Origin: Candidatus Kapaibacterium sp.
GTDB lineage: Bacteria > Bacteroidota > Ignavibacteria > Kapaibacteriales > UBA4661
Assembly: GCA_025455065.1 (NCBI GenBank)
Contig: JALONG010000010.1
Coordinates: 1 to 64,000 of the forward strand
Direction of reading: 5' to 3'
Length of the DNA: 64,000 bases
Position 1 is the first letter of the stretch, and every line of letters begins with the position of its first letter. Below are positions 8,770 to 17,047 of the stretch, one piece after another. A program made the translations under genes and the position numbers. Under the pieces are notes generated by a model, which was not told the DNA's origin, made no database searches, and saw only the letters and a list, made by a program, of their open reading frames with translations.

Positions 8770-9545
8770 TGCGATATTTTGAAATGGTTTGTTCCTGCAT
8801 TGCGCTCCTTTGCTGGAGTTCGACGCTCAATCTTGCTGCACAATCTCTTTCGCCGCAACCGTCTTCCACGCCGACGTTTCAAGCGGAAAACCTTATCCAA
8901 AGCGGTTTGGATAAGACCGACAAAGGCGATTTTACGGGTGCTGTGCGAGATTTTGACAGAGCAATTAAAACCTCGTTTGCAAGTGTGGCGGCATATCGGC
9001 ATCGTGGATATGCGAAATTGCAGTTGGGCGATTATACAGGAACAATCAACGATTGCAGCGAGGTTTTACGCATGAACCCGCAAGATTCCAATGCTGTTTT
9101 GGCATATTTGTACCGTGCTTACGCAAAGTTTTTTTTGAAGCAGTACGAAGGCGCAACGCATGATTGCTCAAGCGCTCTACGCCTTGACCCGCTTGATGAT
9201 GAGGCACTTTCGCTGCGCGGCATGGCAAAACTTCAACTCAACGATTACGAAGGCGCACAAAATGATTATTCCGCAGCACTCACCATCAACCACGAAAACT
9301 CTGTCTATTACTTCATGCGTGGGCAAGCACGGGCGCAAGCAGGCGACATTGTTGGCGCAATCGCTGATTTTACGCGCACATTGCAACTCGAACCGCAGGC
9401 GCTTCAAGCCTTGATTCATCGCGCCCGCGCAAAACTGACGCTTGGTGATGCCAGTGCGTGTCAGGATTTGTACACTGCAGCAGAGCGCAGGTCAGAAGAA
9501 GCATTAGTGCTACTCTCGCGCCATTGCAGCGCTATTTTCAAGTAA
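8769..9545 (+). CDS. Exported TPR-repeat protein
   Basis: A 258-residue protein with an N-terminal signal peptide (about residues 1-24, ending in NLAAQ). It is followed by about five tetratricopeptide repeats, visible as recurring blocks such as GDFTGAVRDFDRAIK, GDYTGTINDCSEVLRMNP, QYEGATHDCSSALRLDPL, DYEGAQNDYSAALTI and GDIVGAIADFTRTLQLEP. TPR arrays bind other proteins, and a periplasmic scaffold role is likely. The start codon overlaps the cinA stop codon by one base. That coupling is probably a layout effect and does not prove a shared function. Confidence 0.88.
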   Translation: MRYFEMVCSCIALLCWSSTLNLAAQSLSPQPSSTPTFQAENLIQSGLDKTDKGDFTGAVRDFDRAIKTSFASVAAYRHRGYAKLQLGDYTGTINDCSEVLRMNPQDSNAVLAYLYRAYAKFFLKQYEGATHDCSSALRLDPLDDEALSLRGMAKLQLNDYEGAQNDYSAALTINHENSVYYFMRGQARAQAGDIVGAIADFTRTLQLEPQALQALIHRARAKLTLGDASACQDLYTAAERRSEEALVLLSRHCSAIFK

Positions 9546-9669
9546 CCAAGACTCAAGGAAAGTCTGAAGTTTCAATAATAAAGTATAAAACCCAAAGACC
9601 GCTTCAATGCTTGCTTCAAAGTTTTATACTTCATTCTTGTCTGTGTGAGTGCTTTGCTAGGTATTATAC

Positions 9670-9737
9670 CAATTTGAGTTGATAACTGTGCAAAAAAATC
9701 CGGCTTCAGTGGCACAGACATTCTTGTCTGTGCGAGT
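9670..9737. repeat. GTGGCACAGACA palindromic repeat, half unit with flank
   Basis: AGTGGCACAGACATTCTTGT continues with CTGTGCGAG and is itself a palindrome (CACAGACA...TGTCTGTG). The flank CAATTTGAGTTGATAACTGT is the reverse complement, with small changes, of the flank of the copy at 20937-21058. The conserved unit is therefore larger than the hairpin. Only one of the two arms is present here. Confidence 0.7.
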
Positions 9738-9787
9738 ATTTATGCTGTTTCCAGAGAAAAGCATTTATGCTGTTTCCAGAGAAAAGC
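9738..9787. repeat. Two exact tandem copies of a 25-bp unit
   Basis: A unit beginning ATTTATGCTGTTTCCAGAGA occurs twice without a gap (9738-9762 and 9763-9787), directly after the palindromic repeat and about 100 bases before the next gene. The opening TATTTATGCTGTTT also follows the left arm of the copy at 25320-25398, so part of the unit belongs to the repeat family. Confidence 0.85.
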
Positions 9788-9888
9788 ATTAAAAAAAAAC
9801 AATGCACAACCCTCAACGTAAATTGGTATTAATACCTTCAGTTCTGCATAATTCTCATGTATCGCCCAATCATTTCGTCGAGGTGATT

Positions 9889-12800
9889 ATGCCCCAAAAG
9901 CGCTTAAAACCTTGCTTTACAGCGCTCGTGCTGATGTACTGTTGTGCGCCGCTTTTTGCTCAAACCACCTTCTACACTAGGCAAACAGGAACTTGGAGCG
10001 CTCCCGCCTCATGGTCGCTTGTGTCACACACGGGGGCGGCTGCGCCGACATTACCCGGAGCCACCGATACCGTCATTGTTGGTGCGGCACACACGCTTTC
10101 GCTTGATTTGACGACGGCTGTGGCAGATGTGCGTGTGGTGAACGGCACTCTGCAATTTGACAACGTTGCCGCGCGGGAACTTACCATCAACAACACGCTG
10201 CGCATAGAAAACACGGGCATTTTCACCGTGCGGACCATAGGCGCAGGCGTAGCCAACGCCGTGCTGTTGCGGGGAAACGTCGTCAATAACGGAACGTGGA
10301 CGATGCGCCCCGTGCCGAACAGCCCGTCTTTTCGTGCTGTTACCGCATTTCTCTCGCCCACATTGCAGACCATTATGGGAACGCCTGTTTTGACGCGGCT
10401 TAACCAAGTGTTGATTAACAAAGGCAGTCGTAGTGCGGTTGTGGACTGTGCTATTTCGCTGGGTGTCGGTATTCCGAACAACGTCTCGTCGCTGCAAACG
10501 TTGGATTTTTTTACGTCAGCTTACGGCACTGCGGGCGGGACGTGGCGGCAAAGTGCCGGCACAATCACGTTTGACGACGGCATTACCAATTCCTCCGAAC
10601 AGCGCATAGAAACGCCCGGCGCACTGCATATCGTCGGCACGGGCAATATGATTTTCGGGCAGAATGGTTTTGGTGCGTCCTTAGTCATAGACGGCGGGGA
10701 ACTGCTCTTCAACACCAGCAGTAGTGCGGCTTCACGGATTGGTCTGGCGGTCGGTAATTCGCTCTTGTACACGGGCAGCGTGGATAGAAGCAGTTTTGTC
10801 TTGCAACAAGGCGTGGTCGAGGTTGCAGGGCGTTTTTCGAGGAATAATGCCGGAAATATCATCTCTTACAGACAAAGCGGCGGAACGCTTCTGCTATGCA
10901 CCGCCGGAAGCCCTAGTAATGCGGGGCGCGGGATGTTTGAAGTGGTGAACGCTGCTTCGGAAATGGTGATGTCGGGCGGAATAATTCTTATTCGCAATGC
11001 TAATGCTTCCGCCTCGCTTGCGCGTCCCGCCGATGTGTTTATCGGGCTTGGCGCTGCTGCGAGTATTTCCGGCGGAACGGTGCAGTTTGCCGACCAAATG
11101 AGCCTTGCGAACCAGCGTTTTGATTGGAACACGCCGTCATCACTCGTCTGGGCGAATATCGTTTTGGGAAGTCCTTCGGCGCGGCTTTTTCCTTTTGATG
11201 CCGCACAAAATCTGCGTTTTGCGGGAAATTTTACCTGCAACGGCACATTTGACGGTACACAAACCCGCACGGGCGCTGCCGTGCAAACCACGCTGACTTT
11301 GCAGGGTAATAATGCTCAAAACCAGACATTATCAGGCTTGGGGAGCATTGTTCCCTTTCATTTGACCTTGAACAGGCAAGGCGCGGGAAGCGGCATTGCC
11401 ACAGCCCTTTTGCCAATGATTGTGCGCGGGACATTGGATTTCCAAGAAGCGGGAAACACCGCTCCGCAAGTGCTGGAACTCGGCACAAATGCTGACCTCA
11501 CGCTCACTAACACCGCTCCCAATGCCGTGCAGGATGCCACCGAAATACGCTCCATTCGCACACGAAGCGGCGGAGGCAGCCTTTGGCGGGCATTGGCGGA
11601 AAGCGGCGAGTACCTTTTTCCGGTGAGTTCGCTTGGAAGCAGCATCAATCCTACGGCGACTTACACACCGCTTACAATCAGGGTTACGGGTGCATCGGGG
11701 CAATTCGGCGTGAATGTTGCACCCGGCTCAAATACCGCACAAACAGGCGCTCATAGGCAAATTCCCGCAAGTGCAACGAGTTACGTGCGCCGCGTGTGGC
11801 AATGCCAGACCAATGGCGTGAGCGGCACGGCGCAGATAATTCCCGCTATTTCTCAGTCGTTTACCGATTTTGCCGGAAGCCAAGCAATTATGCGGCTTGC
11901 ACGGTATCGCCCGAATGAAACGGTGAGCGGAAACCCATGGTTTTATAGCGACACGCTGCAAACGCTCGCTGCCTCTGAGTGGAGCGGTGATTGGTCGTAT
12001 ATCGAAGCGCTTAATCGCACATTTTTCAGCCGTGCAAGCGGCGCTTGGAATGATGCGGCTTCGTGGTCGTTTGTGTCGCATACGGGCGTAGCTGTTCCGG
12101 CAGGCATATTTCCGTCGCGTTTGACCGATTCGGTGATTATTGGTGGAGGCGTGAATGGCGCGGGAAATCACGTTGTTTCGCTGAACTCGTCTGTTGCGGT
12201 GGGCGCACTGATGCTTGGTCTGAGCGCACAAACCACCGGAACGCTGGAATGTCCGCAGGAGCAGCGTTTGAGCGGTTTGCGTTTTGTTATGGGAGAACGC
12301 TCCACGCTGAGAATTGGTGCGGCAGACGGTATTGCGGCTCTTCCTTCTTTCGCGGGAAATATCGTAACAAGTGAGGAGCGGCGTTTTGTCAGCAATGCGA
12401 GTTATGAGTACATCGGCGCTGCGGAACAGGTTTTTGGCACAGGGCTTCCCGCAAGTGTTTCTACGCTGCGCGTGGCGAAATCTCCTTCAGCGTTGCTTCG
12501 TGCGGAGCGCTCTGTCGGTATTTGGCAGAATCTCACGCTCTCAAGCGGTGTTCTGGATGTGGGAGGTTTTTCCTTGGCAAACACAACCACAGCCACAAAC
12601 CAGCCTCGCGCCTGTGTTCTCGAAGAAAATGCTCTTGTGCGCATTGGTGGAATGTCAGGCTTTGCGGACGCTTCCACAGGAACGGTGCGGGGTTTCGGGA
12701 CTTACACGTTGCACGAGCGTTCCGGCGTGGACTTTTATGGCGCAAATCAAGTCATAGAGCCGATTCCGACGGGAACGTTTTACGGAAACATTTTCGTCAG

Positions 12801-12972
12801 CAACGCAGGTGTGAAAACGATGTGGAACGCCTGCACCGTGCGCGGAAATTTGACCGTTCAAAGCGGCGCGGAGTTTATCAACAACAGTCGTGGAGCGGGT
12901 TTGCGGATTTTGGGAACGTTCAGAAGTTCTTCTGCGTGGTTGAATAACGGTGTGATGGATATTGGGCAGTAA
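9889..12972 (+). CDS. Large secreted repeat protein, G8/adhesin-like
   Basis: About 1027 residues. The ATG at 9889 is chosen because it gives a clean signal peptide (MPQKRLKPCFTALVLMYC, ending in LFAQ). The mature protein is rich in Gly, Asn, Thr and Ser with short beta-strand repeats (INNTLRIENTG, NGTLQFDN), as in beta-helical surface proteins. A module recurs: FYTRQTGTWSAPASWSLVSH right after the signal peptide and FFSRASGAWNDAASWSFVSH at about residue 709, each followed by a DTVIVG/DSVIIG strand. That module resembles the start of G8-type domains. No recognisable T9SS sorting domain closes the protein, which ends abruptly in NNGVMDIGQ. Surface or extracellular location is inferred and the function is unknown. 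Confidence 0.75.
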   Translation: MPQKRLKPCFTALVLMYCCAPLFAQTTFYTRQTGTWSAPASWSLVSHTGAAAPTLPGATDTVIVGAAHTLSLDLTTAVADVRVVNGTLQFDNVAARELTINNTLRIENTGIFTVRTIGAGVANAVLLRGNVVNNGTWTMRPVPNSPSFRAVTAFLSPTLQTIMGTPVLTRLNQVLINKGSRSAVVDCAISLGVGIPNNVSSLQTLDFFTSAYGTAGGTWRQSAGTITFDDGITNSSEQRIETPGALHIVGTGNMIFGQNGFGASLVIDGGELLFNTSSSAASRIGLAVGNSLLYTGSVDRSSFVLQQGVVEVAGRFSRNNAGNIISYRQSGGTLLLCTAGSPSNAGRGMFEVVNAASEMVMSGGIILIRNANASASLARPADVFIGLGAAASISGGTVQFADQMSLANQRFDWNTPSSLVWANIVLGSPSARLFPFDAAQNLRFAGNFTCNGTFDGTQTRTGAAVQTTLTLQGNNAQNQTLSGLGSIVPFHLTLNRQGAGSGIATALLPMIVRGTLDFQEAGNTAPQVLELGTNADLTLTNTAPNAVQDATEIRSIRTRSGGGSLWRALAESGEYLFPVSSLGSSINPTATYTPLTIRVTGASGQFGVNVAPGSNTAQTGAHRQIPASATSYVRRVWQCQTNGVSGTAQIIPAISQSFTDFAGSQAIMRLARYRPNETVSGNPWFYSDTLQTLAASEWSGDWSYIEALNRTFFSRASGAWNDAASWSFVSHTGVAVPAGIFPSRLTDSVIIGGGVNGAGNHVVSLNSSVAVGALMLGLSAQTTGTLECPQEQRLSGLRFVMGERSTLRIGAADGIAALPSFAGNIVTSEERRFVSNASYEYIGAAEQVFGTGLPASVSTLRVAKSPSALLRAERSVGIWQNLTLSSGVLDVGGFSLANTTTATNQPRACVLEENALVRIGGMSGFADASTGTVRGFGTYTLHERSGVDFYGANQVIEPIPTGTFYGNIFVSNAGVKTMWNACTVRGNLTVQSGAEFINNSRGAGLRILGTFRSSSAWLNNGVMDIGQ

Positions 12973-13026
12973 GCTATTGCTAACGCTTTTTCTAACAACG
13001 ATTTGTTCATTATTGCTTTTGATTGT

Positions 13027-14211
13027 ATGACAACCTTGGCATTATATTTTCGCTCAAGTCTCATGGTTGCTTGTGTTCTCGCTTGCCTCTCGGCATCATT
13101 CCGATTACCTGCTTTTGCTCAAAAGCCCGACATCCGCGCCGTTGGCGTGACGGAAGACGGAAAGGAAGTGTCGCTTGAAACTATAATTGTTTCGCGGCAG
13201 ATGCAACAGGTTTTTTACGCACTTCCATCCGTCATTGAATTTGGGAAAAATTCGGTGCAACTACCTTCAACATTGGCGCAAATACCGCCCCTTACCAGTA
13301 AGACCTACCAGATTGAACGACTTTTAGGGTATGAATTTCTGAACAGCGAAGTGCTGAACGTCATTGGAAAGCGTATGAATACAAGCCCTGCGGAAGTGCT
13401 GACGATTGGAGAAAACGATAACACCTTTCCCCGCAGCGCTGCCGTGAAAAATTATCTCCAAACCATCTGGAGCATAGCACCGGAGCGCCTTCAAAGCAAA
13501 ATAGCAAAGCAACTCCCCAAAGACTGTAATTGCGTGGAACTCAGCAATGAAACGCTTTTGAAGCCTGTTGCTCTACGCGATACTGTTACTATTGCGTCGC
13601 CGCCGATTATCCGTTTTTATTCGACCACCGCCACGAAAGAAGAATATCCGCAGCAATGGTCAATAGTGATACGCCAAGATAGTAAGCCGCTTCGCAACCC
13701 TATTTCTGCCGGAGGCAGTATTCGTCCCGTTGTTGATTGGAAAATCAACAAAGAACGCAATACAATTCCTACAACAAACTCGCCGATGAAATATGTTTTG
13801 GAAGTTCGTTATCCGACAATACCCAATGAACGAAGTTTGTGGAAGGAAGTTCCTGTGCGGATTGGCGCTCTGACAAGCGAATTTTTTGTCACACGGTTGT
13901 TTTTCAAAGGTCAGGATAAAGACATTAACGCAAGTAACCGTGCGGTGTTGGCGCTCTTTCGTGAAAAAGCCTTTGCCGAAGCGCCCACGCAAATACGCAT
14001 TCAAAGTTACGGTCAGCCCCTGCCCGAAGGCAGCAAAGAAGCCGCCGCGCAAGATAAACTCTTGCAACAACGTTTGCAAATTGTCGAGAAAGCGCTTGGA
14101 ACGGTGCTTCGTCAAGCGAAATATGAAGGAAAAATTACCATTGATAAAAATTTCTATCTGCGCGAGAACGAAAGCGTTGTTGTTATTGAAGTGGAACGCC
14201 CGCTCAAATAA
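13027..14211 (+). CDS. Exported protein with OmpA-like domains
   Basis: A 394-residue exported protein. The ATG at 13027 gives a signal peptide (about residues 1-32, ending in PAFAQ). The region around residues 70-160 resembles an OmpA/peptidoglycan-binding domain. It has IEFGKNSVQLP at the first strand, then VLNVIGKRMNTSPAEVLTIG and a GENDN turn, then AAVKNYLQTIWSIAPERL. A second stretch near residues 285-390 has the same plan (TRLFFKGQDKDINASNRAVL ... IQSYGQPLPEGS). The conserved peptidoglycan-contacting Asp/Arg pair is not clear, so binding is uncertain. It follows the large secreted protein by about 55 bases and may be co-expressed with it. Confidence 0.65.
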   Translation: MTTLALYFRSSLMVACVLACLSASFRLPAFAQKPDIRAVGVTEDGKEVSLETIIVSRQMQQVFYALPSVIEFGKNSVQLPSTLAQIPPLTSKTYQIERLLGYEFLNSEVLNVIGKRMNTSPAEVLTIGENDNTFPRSAAVKNYLQTIWSIAPERLQSKIAKQLPKDCNCVELSNETLLKPVALRDTVTIASPPIIRFYSTTATKEEYPQQWSIVIRQDSKPLRNPISAGGSIRPVVDWKINKERNTIPTTNSPMKYVLEVRYPTIPNERSLWKEVPVRIGALTSEFFVTRLFFKGQDKDINASNRAVLALFREKAFAEAPTQIRIQSYGQPLPEGSKEAAAQDKLLQQRLQIVEKALGTVLRQAKYEGKITIDKNFYLRENESVVVIEVERPLK

Positions 14212-14302
14212 TGGTGCGTGGAATAATTCTCCGAAAAAAATCCCGCAGATTGTGTAACTTTTCCGTAACGGTTCTGTTTTTACTTTTAGATACAGGGAAC
14301 AA

Positions 14303-14938
14303 ATGAAACTGTTTTACCCGGCGAGAGAGCCACAAGCCGCAGGAACTATGACGGTTGCCAAAAACCACGCTGCCACAGAGCAGACGGACGAAGAGTTGTT
14401 TGCTCTTGTTCGTGAAAATGCCGATGAACGCGCCTTTCGTGCGCTGTATCGGCGATACGATAAACGAGTTTTCGCCTATTGCCTTCGCGCAATGAAAACC
14501 CGCGAAGGTGCAGAAGACGTATTCCAAAGCGTGATGACGCTTGTGTTTGAAAAACGTGCGTCATTTACAGGCGGAAGTTTTGCGGCATGGCTTTTTACGA
14601 TAGCGCGAAATCAAACGCTGAATCACAAACAGAAACAGCGCATCACAACAGACATTGACGACATTTCCTACACGATGCACGACGAAAGCGATCGCACAGG
14701 CGAGGATGTGCTGCTTTCCGACGCGCTCAAAAAAGCGATTTCTTCGCTTCCCGAAGAGTTCCGTGAACCGCTTGAACTCAAGCATTTCGACGGTTTCCAG
14801 TATGAAGAAATTGCCGATATGTTGAAAATTTCGCTTTCGCTGGCAAAAGTCCGCGTTTTTCGGGCAAAAAAAATGCTCCACGAGGCGCTCAAGCCCTACT
14901 TACGCGAACTTCAGACGGAAGAAGAAGATGAGGAATAA
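14303..14938 (+). CDS. ECF-type RNA polymerase sigma factor (sigma-70 family)
   Basis: A 211-residue extracytoplasmic-function sigma factor. Region 2 is visible at about residues 45-110 (FRALYRRYDKRVFAYCLRAM, then GAEDVFQSVMTLVFEK and AWLFTIARNQTLNHKQKQR). Region 4 lies at about 140-200 (ISSLPEEFREPLELKHFDGF, then YEEIADMLKISLSLAKVRVF), the helix-turn-helix that reads the -35 element. An alternative start is the ATG at 14348. The gene about 250 bases downstream has an anti-sigma-like N-terminus, so the two likely form a regulatory pair. Target promoters are unknown. Confidence 0.9.
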   Translation: MKLFYPAREPQAAGTMTVAKNHAATEQTDEELFALVRENADERAFRALYRRYDKRVFAYCLRAMKTREGAEDVFQSVMTLVFEKRASFTGGSFAAWLFTIARNQTLNHKQKQRITTDIDDISYTMHDESDRTGEDVLLSDALKKAISSLPEEFREPLELKHFDGFQYEEIADMLKISLSLAKVRVFRAKKMLHEALKPYLRELQTEEEDEE

Positions 14939-15185
14939 GGGAAAAAGGATGAGGGATGAGGGATAGGAGATAAGAGCTGTTTGTCGTGGTCTTTTGCAAC
15001 GCAAAAGCCTGAAAGCCTCTTCAAAACTTATTCCAAAACTCCTTACCCAAAACTCCTTACCCAAGACCCGAAACCTAGCACCTATAACCTAAAAAAAACA
15101 GAAATTTTATCGGTAGTTTGTACACCATAGATGTAACACGCAGTGCTGTGCGAGCAGGGCGCACACTGCACAATCACGAAACACC
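14939..15185. other. Sigma/anti-sigma spacer with short tandem repeats
   Basis: The region between the two genes starts with GATGAGGGATGAGGGATAGG-type purine repeats. It also contains two tandem copies of CCAAAACTCCTTAC (15032-15059), whose CTCC/TTAC units are loosely complementary to the purine tract. Nothing protein-coding is seen. Confidence 0.5.
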
Positions 15186-16427
15186 ATGAACAACGAAGAA
15201 CTTTTGGCGCTGTACTTGGACGGTTCGCTAACGGAGGCAGAGCGAACAGATTTTGAGCGCCTTTTGCAAACCTCACCGGCTTTCGCGCAGGAAGCCCGTG
15301 AATTCCTGACCATTCAGGATATGCTGGTTGCGTCCGAAGATGACGACGAGCGCACCGCAGCCTTCTTGCGAAAAATTGAGGATAATATCGCTAACGCCGT
15401 TATTGCCGCAGGCGCAGTTGCCACCGTTGGAACAATCGGGGCTGCGGCAGTGAAATCTACCGCAAGCGCCGTCGGTACAAACCTTGGCATAAGCCTTGGC
15501 ACGAGCATCGGTGCTGGCGCAAGTGTTGGTACAAGTGCCGGCACAGCAGTCGGTACAACAATCGGCACAGGCATAGCAGCCGGAACAGCCGCAAAAGTCG
15601 GTGCAAGCATCGGTGCGGCAACGTGGGCAAGTTCGCTCATTTCTACCATTTTTGCCTCGACAACATCAATGGTTGTTAGTGCAGGAATAGGCGTGGCAAC
15701 GATTGTAGGCGGTGTGGCAACGGTAAATTACGTTGCAAAGCGTAATACAGCCGCTCAAACACAACAAGCACCCGCAACGCAGGAACGAAGCGCACTTCCT
15801 GCAGAATCAGCGCCAAAGAGCGTTCCCGATAACACCGCCGCAAACAACACAACAGCAGAAAGTATCAACGCAAATACTATCAGCGCCGATAATCCTTCAG
15901 AAGCAGCAAGCACGGCAAGCAACACTCCTTCCACAGCGCAGGAAGCAAGTAGCAAGGCAGGCACGCAAACAGCAAGCGGCGTGTCTGCTGCTCCGGCGGG
16001 AAGCGAAAACGGCTTGTCCGGTGCAAAAGCCCGTGAATACAGCGCTCGCATCAGTGGCGGCAATGCTAAGGCACGGTACGCTGCCGCAATCAGCGATTAC
16101 ACCAAACAACTGCAAGCAAAAGAAGTTGCCGGAGACCGCACTGGTGCCGCATTTGTCGAAAAGTCATTAGGAGTTCTGCTCCGTCAAAATGGTCAAGGAC
16201 GCGAAAGCCGATTGCACCTGACTAATGCTGCAAAAGCCGCACATTCGCTGGGCTTGCAGGAACTCGAAGGCGAAGCATTAGCAGAACTTGCGCTCTTGGA
16301 TGCCGCCGAAGGCAAAAAAGAACGCGCTGTGCAGGGACTCCAAGCAGCCGTGAATATCTTGAATGTTGCCAAAAGCAACGCCGCAGAACGCTGGCAGAAA
16401 GAACTCGCTAAACTTTCCGGCAGATAG
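15186..16427 (+). CDS. Probable anti-sigma factor with glycine-zipper segment and TPR-like tail
   Basis: A 413-residue protein with a three-part plan. Residues 1-65 (EELLALYLDGSLTEAERTDF...FERLLQTSP) match the opening helices typical of anti-sigma factors. Residues about 75-190 are very rich in Ala, Gly, Thr and Val, with recurring GTSIGAGASVGTSAGTAVGT-type steps, and contain probable membrane helices. After an Ala/Ser/Thr/Asn-rich linker (about 195-285), the tail (about 290-413) forms TPR-like helices (YTKQLQAKEVAGDRTGAAFV, HSLGLQELEGEALAELALLD). It lacks the HxxxCxxC zinc motif of classical ZAS proteins. Position after an ECF sigma gene supports the role. That it binds this sigma factor is inference. 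Confidence 0.65.
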   Translation: MNNEELLALYLDGSLTEAERTDFERLLQTSPAFAQEAREFLTIQDMLVASEDDDERTAAFLRKIEDNIANAVIAAGAVATVGTIGAAAVKSTASAVGTNLGISLGTSIGAGASVGTSAGTAVGTTIGTGIAAGTAAKVGASIGAATWASSLISTIFASTTSMVVSAGIGVATIVGGVATVNYVAKRNTAAQTQQAPATQERSALPAESAPKSVPDNTAANNTTAESINANTISADNPSEAASTASNTPSTAQEASSKAGTQTASGVSAAPAGSENGLSGAKAREYSARISGGNAKARYAAAISDYTKQLQAKEVAGDRTGAAFVEKSLGVLLRQNGQGRESRLHLTNAAKAAHSLGLQELEGEALAELALLDAAEGKKERAVQGLQAAVNILNVAKSNAAERWQKELAKLSGR

Positions 16428-16558
16428 TTCCGTCAAATGATTGAAAACAAGGTTAGAAAAAGCAGATGACGATTGGCATCTCTCATGGGGACCATCGTAG
16501 TCCGGTAGGCACAACGGGCTACAACAATCACCAATCAAAAAAACACCTCCACCACACC

Positions 16559-16597
16559 CGGCAGAAGAATTAGGCACACTTCTTCTGCCGTTTTTTT
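16559..16597 (+). terminator. Intrinsic terminator after the sigma/anti-sigma genes
   Basis: CGGCAGAAGAA (16559-16569) pairs perfectly with TTCTTCTGCCG (16580-16590) around a 10-base loop and is followed by TTTTTTT. Confidence 0.92.
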
Positions 16598-16633
16598 ATG
16601 CGAGGGAAAATTTAGTTAAGGCTAAATTTTATT

Positions 16634-16663
16634 TTTGTACTTGCTAAATATCTTGTATATTTG
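16634..16663 (+). promoter_or_regulatory. Bacteroidota-type promoter for the small membrane protein / TonB receptor operon
   Basis: TTTG at 16634-16637 and TATATTTG at 16656-16663 are separated by 18 bases. This is near the sigma-ABfr consensus TTTG-N19-21-TAnnTTTG known from Bacteroidota. The predicted transcript would start near 16670, about 50 bases before the ATG at 16721. A second possible -7 motif, TATTTTTG, overlaps the -33 element. Confidence 0.55.
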
Positions 16664-16720
16664 TTGTACAAATGTAGCGATTTCAGAAATATCACAATAA
16701 CCCAAACACAAGGTGGAGTC

Positions 16721-17047
16721 ATGGGTACAACGAATAATCTTTGGTTTGACGTTGCCGTTATGATGACGGTTTTTCATGTCGGCAATCTCTTTTTCGGGCA
16801 TTTTGAAGCACACAAACCCGTTTGGAAACGTCTTTTGAAAACGGCACTGTTCCTCGTGTTTGTGCTTACGATGTCCTACTACGGCTTGCGTACTATCGCG
16901 TACAGCATAATTTTTGGTTTAGGTACGTTTATGGTCGTATATGTTCACGGCTATTGGCTGCCGAAAAACGGTGTAAATGGCTTAACTGCTGAACCTTTAG
17001 ACAAATACTATGAACTCATCGGTTACAATGCTTCCTCAAAAAAATAA
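16721..17047 (+). CDS. Small conserved-looking membrane protein, function unknown
   Basis: A 108-residue protein with three probable membrane helices (about residues 8-25, 38-57 and 60-78). The cytoplasmic-side loop is rich in His and basic residues (VFHVGNLFFGHFEAHKPVWK). Several histidines (HVG, GHFEAH and VHGYW) could bind a metal, which is speculation. The ATG at 16721 is the first start after the predicted promoter. The gene overlaps the start of the TonB-dependent receptor gene by 20 bases, so the two are very likely co-translated and functionally linked. I do not recognise a named family. Confidence 0.75.
   Translation: MGTTNNLWFDVAVMMTVFHVGNLFFGHFEAHKPVWKRLLKTALFLVFVLTMSYYGLRTIAYSIIFGLGTFMVVYVHGYWLPKNGVNGLTAEPLDKYYELIGYNASSKK

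Noticed and set aside
16480-16530. Small RNA suggested by a GGGACCATCGTAGTCC stem
   Set aside because: The stem is short, lies between a stop codon and a normal terminator, and is more simply part of the mRNA 3' region.
16620-16720. Possible riboswitch before the TonB receptor operon
   Set aside because: No cobalamin-type or other known riboswitch core is visible in this short AT-rich stretch. A plain promoter explains it.
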